Assembly: GCF_934643285.1 (NCBI RefSeq)
Contig: NZ_CAKUBT010000020.1
Span: 1 to 30,842 of the forward strand
Length of the DNA: 30,842 bases
Direction of reading: 5' to 3'
From: an uncultured Ellagibacter sp.
Lineage (GTDB): Bacteria; Actinomycetota; Coriobacteriia; Coriobacteriales; Eggerthellaceae
Part shown: in pieces, positions 10,491 to 18,325 of the stretch
Layout of the letters: every line of letters begins with the position of its first letter
Numbering within the stretch: position 1 is the stretch's first letter
Program-made: the position numbers and the translations under genes
Notes under the pieces: generated by a model
Told to the model about the DNA's origin: nothing
Seen by the model: the letters and a program-made list of their open reading frames with translations, nothing else
The model's database searches: none

Positions 10491-11480
10491 CTATCGTCCA
10501 AGCGACTGATCGTGCCTTTCGCGGGCCTCATCACTGTAGCGCTCCTTGTAGCGCACGTCGATGAGCTCTGCGACGATAGCGATCGCCAATTCGGCGGGCG
10601 TCTTCGCGCCGAACTTCAAACCGATGGGGCGCTTGATGGAATTCCACTGCTCCTCGGTGACGCCGCGCGAGGTCACGAGGTCGTGCACCGTGGTGTTCTT
10701 CCCCTTGCAGCCCATCATGCCCACATAGTGCACGTTGTGGCGGACCGCCCACACGCACGATTCGGGGTCGAACATGTGCCCGCGCGTGAGCACGCAGACG
10801 TAATCGGCGGGCGCGGCGTGGTACTCGTCGAGGCCGTCGAAGTTGTCGCCCGGAAGCTCGATGCGCGCGGCGTCGGGGAAGCGCTCCTCGGAGATGTAGG
10901 CGGGGTCGTAGTCGACGACCGTCACCTTGAAGCCGACGTGGGTTGCAAGCGCGGAAAGCTCGCTCGCGGCGTCGGAGGCGCCTAGAAGCCACACGTGCAC
11001 CTGGTCGAACAGTGCGACGGAGCGCCAGGTCAGGCCCTCGAACTGCTCGTTGTGCATCGAGGGGCCGCGCGTGACGTCCTTCATCTGGAATATATCGCGC
11101 GGACTCGGCGTGCGCGAGGACACGATTTCCTTCGCGTCGTTGCAGAAGAAGACGAGCGGCTCGCCGTCGGCGGAACCCTGGTCGCCGTACTTCTTGGTGA
11201 CCTCGTTGTCGGTGTTCTTCTGCGCCTCGGCGGCGTCGTAAATCACCTTGAAGCCGAGCCACGCCAGATCGCCCTCGTCAACGGCGCGGATAGCGCGCTC
11301 GAACGTGGGGATGTCGGCCTCGGTCAGGCTCTTCGCGATGACGTCGAGATATTCGGGGGCAACGTGGTTGTTCCCCGCGAGCGCCTCAGCGGAAAAGCAG
11401 GGGAAATCCTCCGACGAGAGCTGCGGGGTCCGGCCCGCCTTCAAGTCGTCGATGATGGATTGCAGCACGGCCTTGTTCAT
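10491..11480 (-). CDS. XdhC/CoxI-family protein
   Basis: The 329-residue protein has an unremarkable N-terminal half and a C-terminal Rossmann-like XdhC_C domain (about residues 165-310). Landmarks are VWLLGASDAASELSALA, VTVVDYDP, DYVCVLTRGHMFD, YVGMMGCKGK, and the closing PIGLKFGAKTPAELAIAIVAELI. Characterised XdhC proteins bind or sulfurate the molybdenum cofactor for xanthine dehydrogenase-type enzymes. No molybdoenzyme genes are in the window. The gene lies between purN and purH in one orientation, which links it to purine metabolism by position only. The ATG is preceded by AAAGGA. A role in maturation of a purine hydroxylase, perhaps selenium-dependent, is a guess. Confidence 0.82.
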   Translation of the reverse strand: MNKAVLQSIIDDLKAGRTPQLSSEDFPCFSAEALAGNNHVAPEYLDVIAKSLTEADIPTFERAIRAVDEGDLAWLGFKVIYDAAEAQKNTDNEVTKKYGDQGSADGEPLVFFCNDAKEIVSSRTPSPRDIFQMKDVTRGPSMHNEQFEGLTWRSVALFDQVHVWLLGASDAASELSALATHVGFKVTVVDYDPAYISEERFPDAARIELPGDNFDGLDEYHAAPADYVCVLTRGHMFDPESCVWAVRHNVHYVGMMGCKGKNTTVHDLVTSRGVTEEQWNSIKRPIGLKFGAKTPAELAIAIVAELIDVRYKERYSDEARERHDQSLGR

Positions 11481-11644
11481 AGAGCTGTCCTTTCTTCAAA
11501 CCGTTTCCCGACGCCGGCACCGAGGAGCCTTAAGCGTCGCGCCGTCGACGCCGGTGTTGGGGCAGGCGTCGCGTTCCCGACGCCGCCGCGGGGTGGCGCC
11601 GCGGTTGACAACGTCGGCGCAGAGGGCCGGCGTCGCAGTTGCCA

Positions 11645-12259
11645 TCAGTTGATGTGAACCTTGTTCGTGGAGGGGTCGACGGCGACGCGTCCTTCGGCGA
11701 TCAGCCCGATGACCTCGGGATAGAGCACGTGTTCCACATCGTGGATCTTCGCCTCGAGCGTGTCGAGCGTGTCGTTTTCGGCCACTGTAATCGCGCGCTG
11801 CGCAACGATAGGGCCCTTATCGTAATCGGCGTTCGCGAAATGCACCGTGACACCCGTCACCTTCACGCCTGCGTTAAACGCGTCGGCGATGGCGTGCGCG
11901 CCCTTGAACGACGGCAGGAGCGCCGGGTGCAAATTGAGCACGCGATTGGGGAACGCGTCGAGCATGACGGAGGTCACCTTGCGCATGTAGCCCGCCATGA
12001 CCACGTATTCCGCGCCCGCTTCTTGAAGCGCCTCGACGATCTGCGCGTCGGCTGCGAGCACGTCGGCGTATTTCTCGCGATTCATCACGAGCGTGGGAAT
12101 TCCCGCCGCACGCGCGCGCTCGATACCGTACGCGTCGGGGCGCGACGACACGACGAGCACGATGTCAGTGGGCAGGCCCTCGGCAATCGCGTCGATAATC
12201 GCCTGCAAGTTCGTTCCGCTGCCCGAAAGCAGCACGCCAATCTTAAGTCTGTCGGTCAC
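11645..12259 (-). CDS. purN: Phosphoribosylglycinamide formyltransferase
   Basis: PurN transfers a formyl group from 10-formyl-THF to GAR, the third step of purine synthesis. The 204-residue product shows the phosphate-binding SGSGTNL at 12-18. The catalytic triad equivalents are N109 and H111 (VLNLHPALLPSFKG) and D147 (YDKGP). The frame is open to 12295, but the GTG at 12257-12259 is chosen because it sits just before the conserved first strand and follows AAAGGGCGG. A TATACT -10-like hexamer lies on the minus strand at 12321-12326, without a good -35. The XdhC-like gene and purH follow, separated by a 164-bp gcgtcg-rich gap in which I see no gene. Confidence 0.96.
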   Translation of the reverse strand: MTDRLKIGVLLSGSGTNLQAIIDAIAEGLPTDIVLVVSSRPDAYGIERARAAGIPTLVMNREKYADVLAADAQIVEALQEAGAEYVVMAGYMRKVTSVMLDAFPNRVLNLHPALLPSFKGAHAIADAFNAGVKVTGVTVHFANADYDKGPIVAQRAITVAENDTLDTLEAKIHDVEHVLYPEVIGLIAEGRVAVDPSTNKVHIN

Positions 12260-12346
12260 GTAACCGCCCTTTCGACTGGGAGTCAAACCCAGCAAGCACT
12301 TCGAATCGTTATCGTCAGATAGTATACGCGTTGGCCTTGGAGTTCA

Positions 12347-12430
12347 TTAGGCGAGAGGGAGCATCGGCTGAACTTCCTCAGAAATAGAGCCATCGCACGA
12401 TCTTTCGCCGTTTGCCTCCGCCTCGCCTAA
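12347..12430. repeat. Inverted repeat ends flanking a 66-bp spacer
   Basis: TTAGGCGAG (12347-12355) is repeated inverted as CTCGCCTAA (12422-12430) in the purN-helicase gap (12260-12527). No gene is visible in this gap. The arms lie at the downstream side of the AT-richer helicase segment and could be a scar or a structured 3' end. Confidence 0.4.
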
Positions 12431-12527
12431 AAAGAAGAATCTGTCTTAATCTCCTTGACCCGCCAGGTACGCTCCGCCCTTCTTTGGCTTTATTCTCACG
12501 AAGCGCCCTCTTTCGTTACGGAACGCC

Positions 12528-14651
12528 TCACTCCAAATCGATGCCCTTTTTCGCGGCATAGAGATCGCTTTGCGTTAACGCTATTTTCAGCTCTGTCTTA
12601 GACATCGCCTTAAGAGTACCGTCTTCATTCTCAAAGAAAGTTAGTTTGGGTAAATCTGCCTTGTTGCTTTCAAGGTACTCGGCGAGACTGGAGAAATCGC
12701 CAATTCCTTTCGCCTTGTGCGGAGTGGTACTCACGAAAATATCCGAGTACCGAATACTGCCAATCAGCTGCCGAGGATCGAACTTTCCACTATGAACCTC
12801 GTCGTATGTTAACGCCTCAAAAGCATCACGGGGCAATCCTACCGAATTGAAAATTCCCGGCAAGTCCTTTCGCTTTACACCCGACGAAAGACCAAGGATG
12901 AGAATCTTTGCGTCATCAACAAAAGAAGGACGACTCCCCCCATCGGCAGCACTTCGTTCCCTCGCAACCTTATCGCTTATCTCTCGCGCACGATATACGC
13001 GAAGCTCGTCTTCCTGCCTCTGGAATCTTTCGTCCGCCTTAGCCGCCCGCCGCTTAGCCTCCTCCAACATCCGCTCAAGTTCGGCGATATATTCATCTTT
13101 GCGTTGATTGGAAGAGGGGGAATCTGCAGCTTCTTCCAACTCCCGCGTAGCCCGCTCGAGGGATTCGTCGCTCTCGACCTTTTCTTTCGCAAGTTGCTCA
13201 AAATTACAACGAGCTTTAGCGGCCTCCTCCGAGCGTTTTTTCGCCAAAGCCTGATACGCCTTGGGATTATCGTTGTCGTCCACCTCAATCAAATCCGACG
13301 AAAGCTCGTAAAGCACACGCGAGGGATTGTCGCTAGCGGACATCATTGTCAAAGACGTTGTCGCACGAGTCATGCCGACATAGAGCAGATGGCGATTCGT
13401 ATCTTCTTGAGTAAACTCATTCGAAAAGTTGAACTTCCCCTCATCGAGATCGACCAGAATCACGTGATCGGCCTCTAGGCCTTTTAGGGAATGGAGGGTC
13501 GTCACCGTCACACCCCGAGACTTAAACCGGCCTAAAGCATCAGACTTCCAAGGGGAGCCTATAGCAATTGTGCATTTGCTATCGCCAGCGCGAAGTGCGC
13601 CGATGGTTTCTTGAATCCGATTGAGCTGAGACTGCTGTCCATTGCAGAAAATCAACCGTGGCTTTTGCCCATTGCGGCGCTTCTGGGCAGGTCGTCCCAT
13701 TTCCGTATCCGATCTTATGCCAAAGTCCATAAGCGATCGGGCGGCTAGATAAATTTGCTGCGTACTCCGAAAATCCTCAGTCAGACGAATTGGCCTAACG
13801 CGTTTCCCCGTAACTTCTTGCCAAGTAAACCCACGTCCGTAAATCGACTGGTTCGTATCGCCCGTAAAAACAACTTTTCCCGAAACTGTCCCGCACAAAG
13901 CCTTAATCCACGTGATGGGAAGATCTTGAACCTCATCGATCACGAGATGCGCCGCTATCGGCTTACATTCACGGTGCTCACAATAGTTCAGAACCTGATT
14001 GCCAATATCGTCGAAGTCGAAAACCTTTTCCTTTGAGTCCTTTGACTCGGAAAGATCGGCGAGGCTTTTCATATAAGCTTTATAGATAGTGAAAACTTGT
14101 TTTCGCTGATCACTCGAGAGGCGAGTACGCCTACCAACACGCTTGACCTCAAGATATCTATTGAGGCTTCGAATGCCTTGCCCCAGAAGCCAACCAATTT
14201 CTTCGTCAAGAAAAGCCGCGTCTGCAAGACAGCCGGATAAGGATAGTTCAACCTTGTGTTTGTCGATATATCGCTTTATGAAACGAGAGCGCCGCTCCTC
14301 CCCATCAACGTAACGATATTTTTCAAACTTATTTTTCTCAAGAAACGCTTTCAAGTATGCATGAACCGTTCTTACGGCGACGTGAGCCGTCTCGCTACCG
14401 ATAATATCAGGCAGCTGCCTTGAAACGTAATTAACGAGCTCTTTTGTATACGTGACAAGATAAACACGCTCATCGGCCGTATCTTCGAATAGCGTTCCTT
14501 GGGAGGCCAGCTGCTCGGCAGCTACAGCCGCCACAAGGGTCTTTCCACTACCAGCAGGTCCAGAGATTGCCGTAGGGTTCTTGATATTCCCCAAGTCCGA
14601 TGCTACGTCAACCGCATGCCGTTGTTCACGCGTGAGATTCAGAGTGCCCAT
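12528..14651 (-). CDS. UvrD/Rep-like superfamily 1 helicase with coiled coil and unassigned C-terminal domain
   Basis: This 707-residue protein carries a full SF1A helicase motif set. Walker A is GPAGSGKT (31-38), motif II VIDEVQD (237-243), motif III VFTGDTNQSIYGRG (261-274), motif IV-like LTEDFRST (290-297), motif V TTLHSLKGLEADHV (384-397), and motif VI LLYVGMTRA (422-430). It should be an ATP-driven DNA translocase. A charged coiled coil (about 465-565) is followed by a compact domain (about 580-707) opening with a Rossmann-like strand ILILGLSSG; I do not recognise its family. The helicase core is shorter than UvrD or PcrA and resembles accessory single-gene helicases. Base composition is clearly AT-richer than both neighbours, pointing to horizontal transfer. 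The ATG follows AAGGTG. A defence or repair role is inference. Confidence 0.85.
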   Translation of the reverse strand: MGTLNLTREQRHAVDVASDLGNIKNPTAISGPAGSGKTLVAAVAAEQLASQGTLFEDTADERVYLVTYTKELVNYVSRQLPDIIGSETAHVAVRTVHAYLKAFLEKNKFEKYRYVDGEERRSRFIKRYIDKHKVELSLSGCLADAAFLDEEIGWLLGQGIRSLNRYLEVKRVGRRTRLSSDQRKQVFTIYKAYMKSLADLSESKDSKEKVFDFDDIGNQVLNYCEHRECKPIAAHLVIDEVQDLPITWIKALCGTVSGKVVFTGDTNQSIYGRGFTWQEVTGKRVRPIRLTEDFRSTQQIYLAARSLMDFGIRSDTEMGRPAQKRRNGQKPRLIFCNGQQSQLNRIQETIGALRAGDSKCTIAIGSPWKSDALGRFKSRGVTVTTLHSLKGLEADHVILVDLDEGKFNFSNEFTQEDTNRHLLYVGMTRATTSLTMMSASDNPSRVLYELSSDLIEVDDNDNPKAYQALAKKRSEEAAKARCNFEQLAKEKVESDESLERATRELEEAADSPSSNQRKDEYIAELERMLEEAKRRAAKADERFQRQEDELRVYRAREISDKVARERSAADGGSRPSFVDDAKILILGLSSGVKRKDLPGIFNSVGLPRDAFEALTYDEVHSGKFDPRQLIGSIRYSDIFVSTTPHKAKGIGDFSSLAEYLESNKADLPKLTFFENEDGTLKAMSKTELKIALTQSDLYAAKKGIDLE

Positions 14652-14815
14652 CGGAAATCACCTTCTTGTCTTCTACCGCAATGCTCGTTGGAGAAGGGCG
14701 CATCCCATCCAAGAAGCACATGGTATTGCGTGCAGACAGAATAGCACCTTTTCAGAAATCAACGTCGAACGGAACGCTCTGCGTCAGCCAATCCGCTTCA
14801 GCAGCAGAGCTTCAT
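14652..14815. other. Intergenic gap upstream of the helicase
   Basis: This is AT-richer DNA like the helicase itself. It must hold the helicase promoter, but I see no -35/-10 pair with normal spacing; TTGATT and TATTCT on the minus strand are only 13 nt apart. No gene is visible. Confidence 0.4.
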
Positions 14816-15213
14816 CTAGCCCAGGCGCCTCACGCGCATCTCGGGCCCGGCCGCAACAACGACGATCGCAGCGACTACCACGATGCCGACGATCGCGAAG
14901 TAGATGGCGCTCGACTACAAGTTCGCGAGAAGCTACGCCACCGAGAGCGGCATGGCCACGTTCGCGAGTTTGCCGTCGCCTTGGGAGATTCCCGCGCCGC
15001 GGAAGCGGTACTTCATCGAGAACGGATGGTGAGTTCAATCTGGCGACGGACGCGTTCAGCACGTTGAAGCCGATCGCCGTGAGGAAGTCGATCGCTATGA
15101 GGAAGCTGAGCGCCGTGATCGTCATTGCGCTGCCAGGGTCGAACGCCATGACCACCTTCGCGCTACCGACGCCAAACGCCATCGCGAGGGCCTTCTTCAC
15201 GAAAATTGGGTTG
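14816..15213 (-). pseudogene. Decayed C-terminal part of a membrane transporter (MFS-like)
   Basis: In one minus-strand frame the upstream part reads as membrane helices (ITALSFLIAIDFLTAIGFN). In another frame the downstream part continues FRGAGISQGDGKLANVAMPL, hits two stop codons, then reads SSAIYFAIVGIVVVAAI and ends AGPEMRVRRLG followed by TAG (14816-14818). So at least one frameshift and two nonsense changes separate it from a working gene. The helix pattern and the GKLANVAMPL segment resemble the last helices of a major facilitator permease, but the family is not certain. Its end is near-identical to the end of the relic at 17326. Confidence 0.65.
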
Positions 15214-15214
15214 C

Positions 15215-15370
15215 CGTGGACAAAATCGGCCGATATGCGAGCGACGCCAGGCGGCACGATGCCCGACTCGCATTCCCGCCGATTTGCGACCTGGACTTTC
15301 TCTTTCGAGCCACTCGGGAGAAACCCGCAGATAGCCGCGGCGACTCACATATCGGCGTTTTTTGTCCACG
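15215..15370. repeat. 156-bp inverted-repeat element (divergent member)
   Basis: The arm beginning CGTGGACAAAATCGGCCG (15215 to about 15247) is repeated inverted at about 15338-15370, where the other strand starts CGTGGACAAAAAACGCCG. Read on the minus strand, the arm shares TGG-ACAAAAA-CG-G-TAT with the arms of the 167-bp elements at 27671 and 30556 and has nearly the same overall length. It lies exactly against the transporter relic. Confidence 0.6.
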
Positions 15371-15497
15371 ACGACCCGGAATCGAGAAAGAACGCGCATT
15401 CGGAGACCGCGCCCGACAGGCGAGCCGATATCGGGACGCCACACATTCGACAGGCCTCATCCAGCAGGCAAGCCGAAATCGGGAGGAACTCACTCGG

Positions 15498-15695
15498 AAA
15501 GCTTGCGACTCGGCGAGGTGCTCTTCCGCGAGAGCCCGCGAGAAGCGACGCCCGCACCTCGGCGAAGGCATCTACCCCAGGAACCACGGGAAGCGAAGCT
15601 TGCGACCAGACGAGGTGTTCGTCACAGGAACCATAAGAAGCAAAGCCTCATCTCGACGAAGGCATCTGCTGCAGGAGCCACGGGAAGCGAAGCCC
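15498..15695. repeat. Degenerate tandem repeat, period about 94-98 bp
   Basis: AAGCTTGCGAC recurs at about 15499 and 15597, CGAAGGCATCT at 15563 and 15657, and CCACGGGAAGCGAAGC at about 15584 and 15678. Two full units and part of a third are visible, followed by looser related sequence up to the transporter stop at 15808. Several frames are open here but none looks like protein. Confidence 0.65.
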
Positions 15696-15807
15696 TCAGC
15701 TCGGGGAAAACCGCAACTCGGGAGAGCCCGCAGCCGGGGAGACCCACAGATTGGGAAACTCGCAGCCCGGAAGCCCTCTTCCCGCGAAAGTCGCGCAGCC
15801 TCAAATA

Positions 15808-17253
15808 TTACCCTGCGAGCCCCAGCCACGCCGCGATCTTCGGGGCGTACCCCAACACGAAGATGACGAGGATCAGCGCGGGAATCCCGTACTTCAACCA
15901 CAGGCGAGCCCGCGCTGGGAAGCGCACGCCCCGACCCGCGTTGGTCTCGGCGAGGAAGTTTTCCCAGCCCCAGCCCCTGCGCGTCGTGCAGAACAGCACG
16001 AAGAACAGCGCGCCTAACGGAAGCAAGTTGTTCGACACGATGAAGTCCTCAATCGACTGGATGTCGCCGACGGCCGGAAGGGTCACGCCCGAAAGGACGT
16101 TGAACCCGAGCGCGCACGGCAGCGACAGCGCAAGCACGAGAACGCCCGTGATCGCGGCGGCACGGCGACGGGTGATGCCCCACTTGTCGATCGACCAGCT
16201 GATGAGGTTCTCGAACACGGCAATCACCGTCGAGAGTGCGGCAAAACTCATGAACACGAAGAACAGCGCGCCCCACACGTTGCCCAAAGGCATCTGCCCG
16301 AACACCATTGGCAGCGTCACGAACACAAGAGACGGCCCCTGATCAGGACTTACACCGTAGGCAAAGCACGCAGGGAAGATGATAAGGCCCGCCAAAACGG
16401 CGACGACGGTGTTGAGCGCGGTCACCGAAATCGCCTCACCGGCAAGGCTGCGCTCGCGCCCAATGTAGGACCCGAAGATTTCCATCGAAGCCATGCCGAG
16501 CGAAAGAGAGAAAAGCGCCTGCCCCATAGCAGCGAACACCGCGTCGCTGAACGTCGCCAACTGCTCCGCTGGCGTCACGCCCGCAAACAGGCGCGAGAAA
16601 TCAGGCACGAGGTAGAACGCGATGCCCTCCCCCGCGCCCGGCAGCGTCACCGCACGCACGCACAACACGAGCATAACCACAAACAGCGTCGCCATCATCC
16701 ACTTGGTGATGCGCTCGACGCCCTTCTGCAGGCCCATGCCGCACACAACCGCGCCGACCACGACCGCCACGACCATCCATACGATAAGCCCCACAGGGTC
16801 GGCGAGCATATCAGAGAACACGGCCGCTGTCGTCTGGACATCCGCCCCGCTGAACACGCCCGACGCCATCTTCGGCACATAGGAGAGCATCCAGCCGCAC
16901 ACGGTGGTGTAGAACATCATGAGCACCGTGCAGCCGATGTAGCCCCACCAGGAGAACCAGTGCCACTTACCCGAAGGCTGCAGCCTATCGAACGCCTGCG
17001 CCGCCGATTTCTGCGACGCGCGCCCGACCGCAAACTCCATCACCATGACGGGCAGCCCCAAAATCACGAGGAACACCAGGTAGATAAGGAAAAATGCCGC
17101 GCCACCGTACTGCCCCGTGATGTAGGGGAAGCGCCATACGTTCCCCAGCCCGATTGCGCACCCGGCGCTGATGAGGATGAACCCCAAACGCGATGCGAAA
17201 TGCTCGCGCGAGGGCGTTGCCGCGGATGCGGCGGGTGTGTTCTGCTCTGGCAT
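15808..17253 (-). CDS. Sodium-dependent transporter, NSS (SNF) family
   Basis: The 481-residue protein has the LeuT-type layout of about 11-12 helices and is a Na+-coupled amino-acid or amine importer of the inner membrane. The family signature around the unwound helix 1, GLGNVWRFPY, sits at residues 35-44, followed by GGAAFFLIYL. Further landmarks are GRASQKSAAQAFD and the helix 6-7 region ALFSLSLGMASMEIFGSYI. Bacterial NSS proteins mostly carry tryptophan, tyrosine, leucine or alanine; the substrate cannot be read from sequence. The start is the ATG at 17251-17253, placing the signature at the usual distance. An upstream in-frame ATG at 17289 lacks a ribosome site. It is flanked on both sides by relics of another transporter. 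Confidence 0.92.
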   Translation of the reverse strand: MPEQNTPAASAATPSREHFASRLGFILISAGCAIGLGNVWRFPYITGQYGGAAFFLIYLVFLVILGLPVMVMEFAVGRASQKSAAQAFDRLQPSGKWHWFSWWGYIGCTVLMMFYTTVCGWMLSYVPKMASGVFSGADVQTTAAVFSDMLADPVGLIVWMVVAVVVGAVVCGMGLQKGVERITKWMMATLFVVMLVLCVRAVTLPGAGEGIAFYLVPDFSRLFAGVTPAEQLATFSDAVFAAMGQALFSLSLGMASMEIFGSYIGRERSLAGEAISVTALNTVVAVLAGLIIFPACFAYGVSPDQGPSLVFVTLPMVFGQMPLGNVWGALFFVFMSFAALSTVIAVFENLISWSIDKWGITRRRAAAITGVLVLALSLPCALGFNVLSGVTLPAVGDIQSIEDFIVSNNLLPLGALFFVLFCTTRRGWGWENFLAETNAGRGVRFPARARLWLKYGIPALILVIFVLGYAPKIAAWLGLAG

Positions 17254-17325
17254 ACTACTTTGTTCCCTATCTTTCCCGACGCGCCTCATGCGCGCCAGCC
17301 GCTTATTGTAGCGCAGGGACGGCGT

Positions 17326-17547
17326 CTAGCCCAAGCGCTTCGCGCGCGTCTCGGGCCCGACCATAGTGTAGGTGTACTGCGTGAGCGACGTGCCCATCAC
17401 GGCGACGATGCCGGCGAAGAGATACAGCGCGAAATGCTCGTCGGAGCGCATCTTCTCGTGATGCTCGACGACGTCGGTCGCAGGCTCGATGCCAGCCACA
17501 CCGATCACCGCGAACACAAGGCGCCACGAGTCAGTACCGAGCGGGCT
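17326..17547 (-). pseudogene. C-terminal transporter fragment abutting the toxin gene
   Basis: Directly after the yafQ stop codon, and in the same frame, the minus strand reads SPLGTDSWRLVFAVIGVAG, a charged loop, then YLFAGIVAVMGTSLTQYTYT and MVGPETRAKRLG with TAG at 17326-17328. This is the last one or two helices of a permease with no start of its own. Its final 37 nt match the relic ending at 14816 at 32 of 37 positions. It was probably cut when the toxin-antitoxin pair arrived. Confidence 0.6.
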
Positions 17548-17826
17548 CTAGATTCCCAGCAATTCGCTATGAGATCCAGTCCTTACCGCCGTGAGCACGA
17601 GAAGATCCGAATCGATGCGGTATATCAGCAGCCAGTCTGGTTCAATATGGCATTCCCTGTGGCCACGATATGTTCCCGATAAAGCATGATCCCGATTGCG
17701 CTCCGGTAAAGGCTCTCCGCTACGCAACATCGTAATGACCTCATCGATTTTGGCAAGTTCGGCTCCTTGTTTTCTCTTGCGCTTCATGTCTTTCTTGAAC
17801 TGCGAGGTGAAAGCGACACCAAGCAT
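17548..17826 (-). CDS. yafQ: YafQ/RelE-superfamily mRNA interferase toxin
   Basis: The 92-residue toxin of a type II toxin-antitoxin pair would cleave mRNA on the ribosome. The C-terminal half matches YafQ closely: HALSGTYRGHRECHIEPDWLLIYRI and a final RTGSHSELL. H47, H60 and D64 correspond to catalytic residues H50, H63 and D67 of E. coli YafQ, so it should be active. The start is the ATG at 17824-17826, 3 nt after the antitoxin stop, as is usual for coupled pairs. The stop codon is followed immediately by a truncated transporter, so the end of this gene marks an insertion boundary. Confidence 0.93.
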   Translation of the reverse strand: MLGVAFTSQFKKDMKRKRKQGAELAKIDEVITMLRSGEPLPERNRDHALSGTYRGHRECHIEPDWLLIYRIDSDLLVLTAVRTGSHSELLGI

Positions 17827-17829
17827 AAG

Positions 17830-18120
17830 TTACTCACCAGAGTCGTCGAAAACCGCCGCCCACATTTCCTTGTTAGTTTTATAAGGCCCCGAAACGCGGC
17901 CGTTTGTCGCATCGTCCATCGCTGCAAGCGTTTCCGAGGAATACCCGTTGGGGTTCGAGGGATCGAAGGGGAAACCTCCTCGTCTGTTGAAAGCAGAAAC
18001 GAACATTCGCAACGCGTTGCTCGGCGACGTTCCGATGGCGTCGCACGTTTCAACGAAGCGTCTTTTCTCCGCATCGGTTACTTTCGTAGAAAGCGGGGCA
18101 CTGATAGTTGCAGAAGCCAT
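17830..18120 (-). CDS. dinJ: DinJ/RelB-family antitoxin
   Basis: The 96-residue partner of YafQ neutralises the toxin and represses its own promoter. The N-terminal half is a ribbon-helix-helix type DNA-binding segment (KVTDAEKRRFVETCDAIGTSPSNALRMFVSAF). The C-terminal half, with KTNKEMWAAVFDD, is the flexible toxin-wrapping part. The ATG follows AAAGGAGAGCAGACG. A consensus-like promoter lies 60-90 bp upstream. A small inverted repeat (AGCTT at 18144-18148, AAGCT at 18156-18160) between promoter and start could be the operator. Confidence 0.92.
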   Translation of the reverse strand: MASATISAPLSTKVTDAEKRRFVETCDAIGTSPSNALRMFVSAFNRRGGFPFDPSNPNGYSSETLAAMDDATNGRVSGPYKTNKEMWAAVFDDSGE

Positions 18121-18180
18121 CGTCTGCTCTCCTTTCTAATTCAAGCTTCTTTTTTAAGCTAAGAGCATTCATTGACTTCC

Positions 18181-18209
18181 ATTGTATGCTTTTCAAAGAA
18201 AAGTCTCAA
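18181..18209 (-). promoter_or_regulatory. Promoter of dinJ-yafQ
   Basis: On the minus strand TTGAGA (18209-18204) and TACAAT (18186-18181) are separated by exactly 17 nt. Each hexamer has one mismatch to consensus. It lies just downstream of the purM terminator. Confidence 0.8.
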
Positions 18210-18225
18210 GATAGCACCCAGGACG

Positions 18226-18252
18226 AAAAGAAGGCCCCATATCGAGGCCTTC
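18226..18252 (-). terminator. Terminator after purM
   Basis: On the minus strand the 7-bp stem GAAGGCC / GGCCTTC (18252-18246 and 18236-18230) has a 9-nt loop and runs into TTTTC. It closes the srtB-purF-purM unit. Confidence 0.8.
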
Positions 18253-18325
18253 TCCGCAATGCGCATTCAATCCCAAGTGAGCAGTCCACAGCATGCCGCA
18301 AAGCCACCCATTTTGAGGATTGTCT

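Noticed and set aside
12528..14651. Gabija GajB
   Set aside because: No GajA-like OLD nuclease is adjacent, and the protein has a long coiled coil plus extra domain.
15197..15571. Minus-strand frames of about 120 codons in the repeat region
   Set aside because: They are Arg/Ser-rich, span the inverted repeat and tandem repeats, and have no ribosome site or domain.
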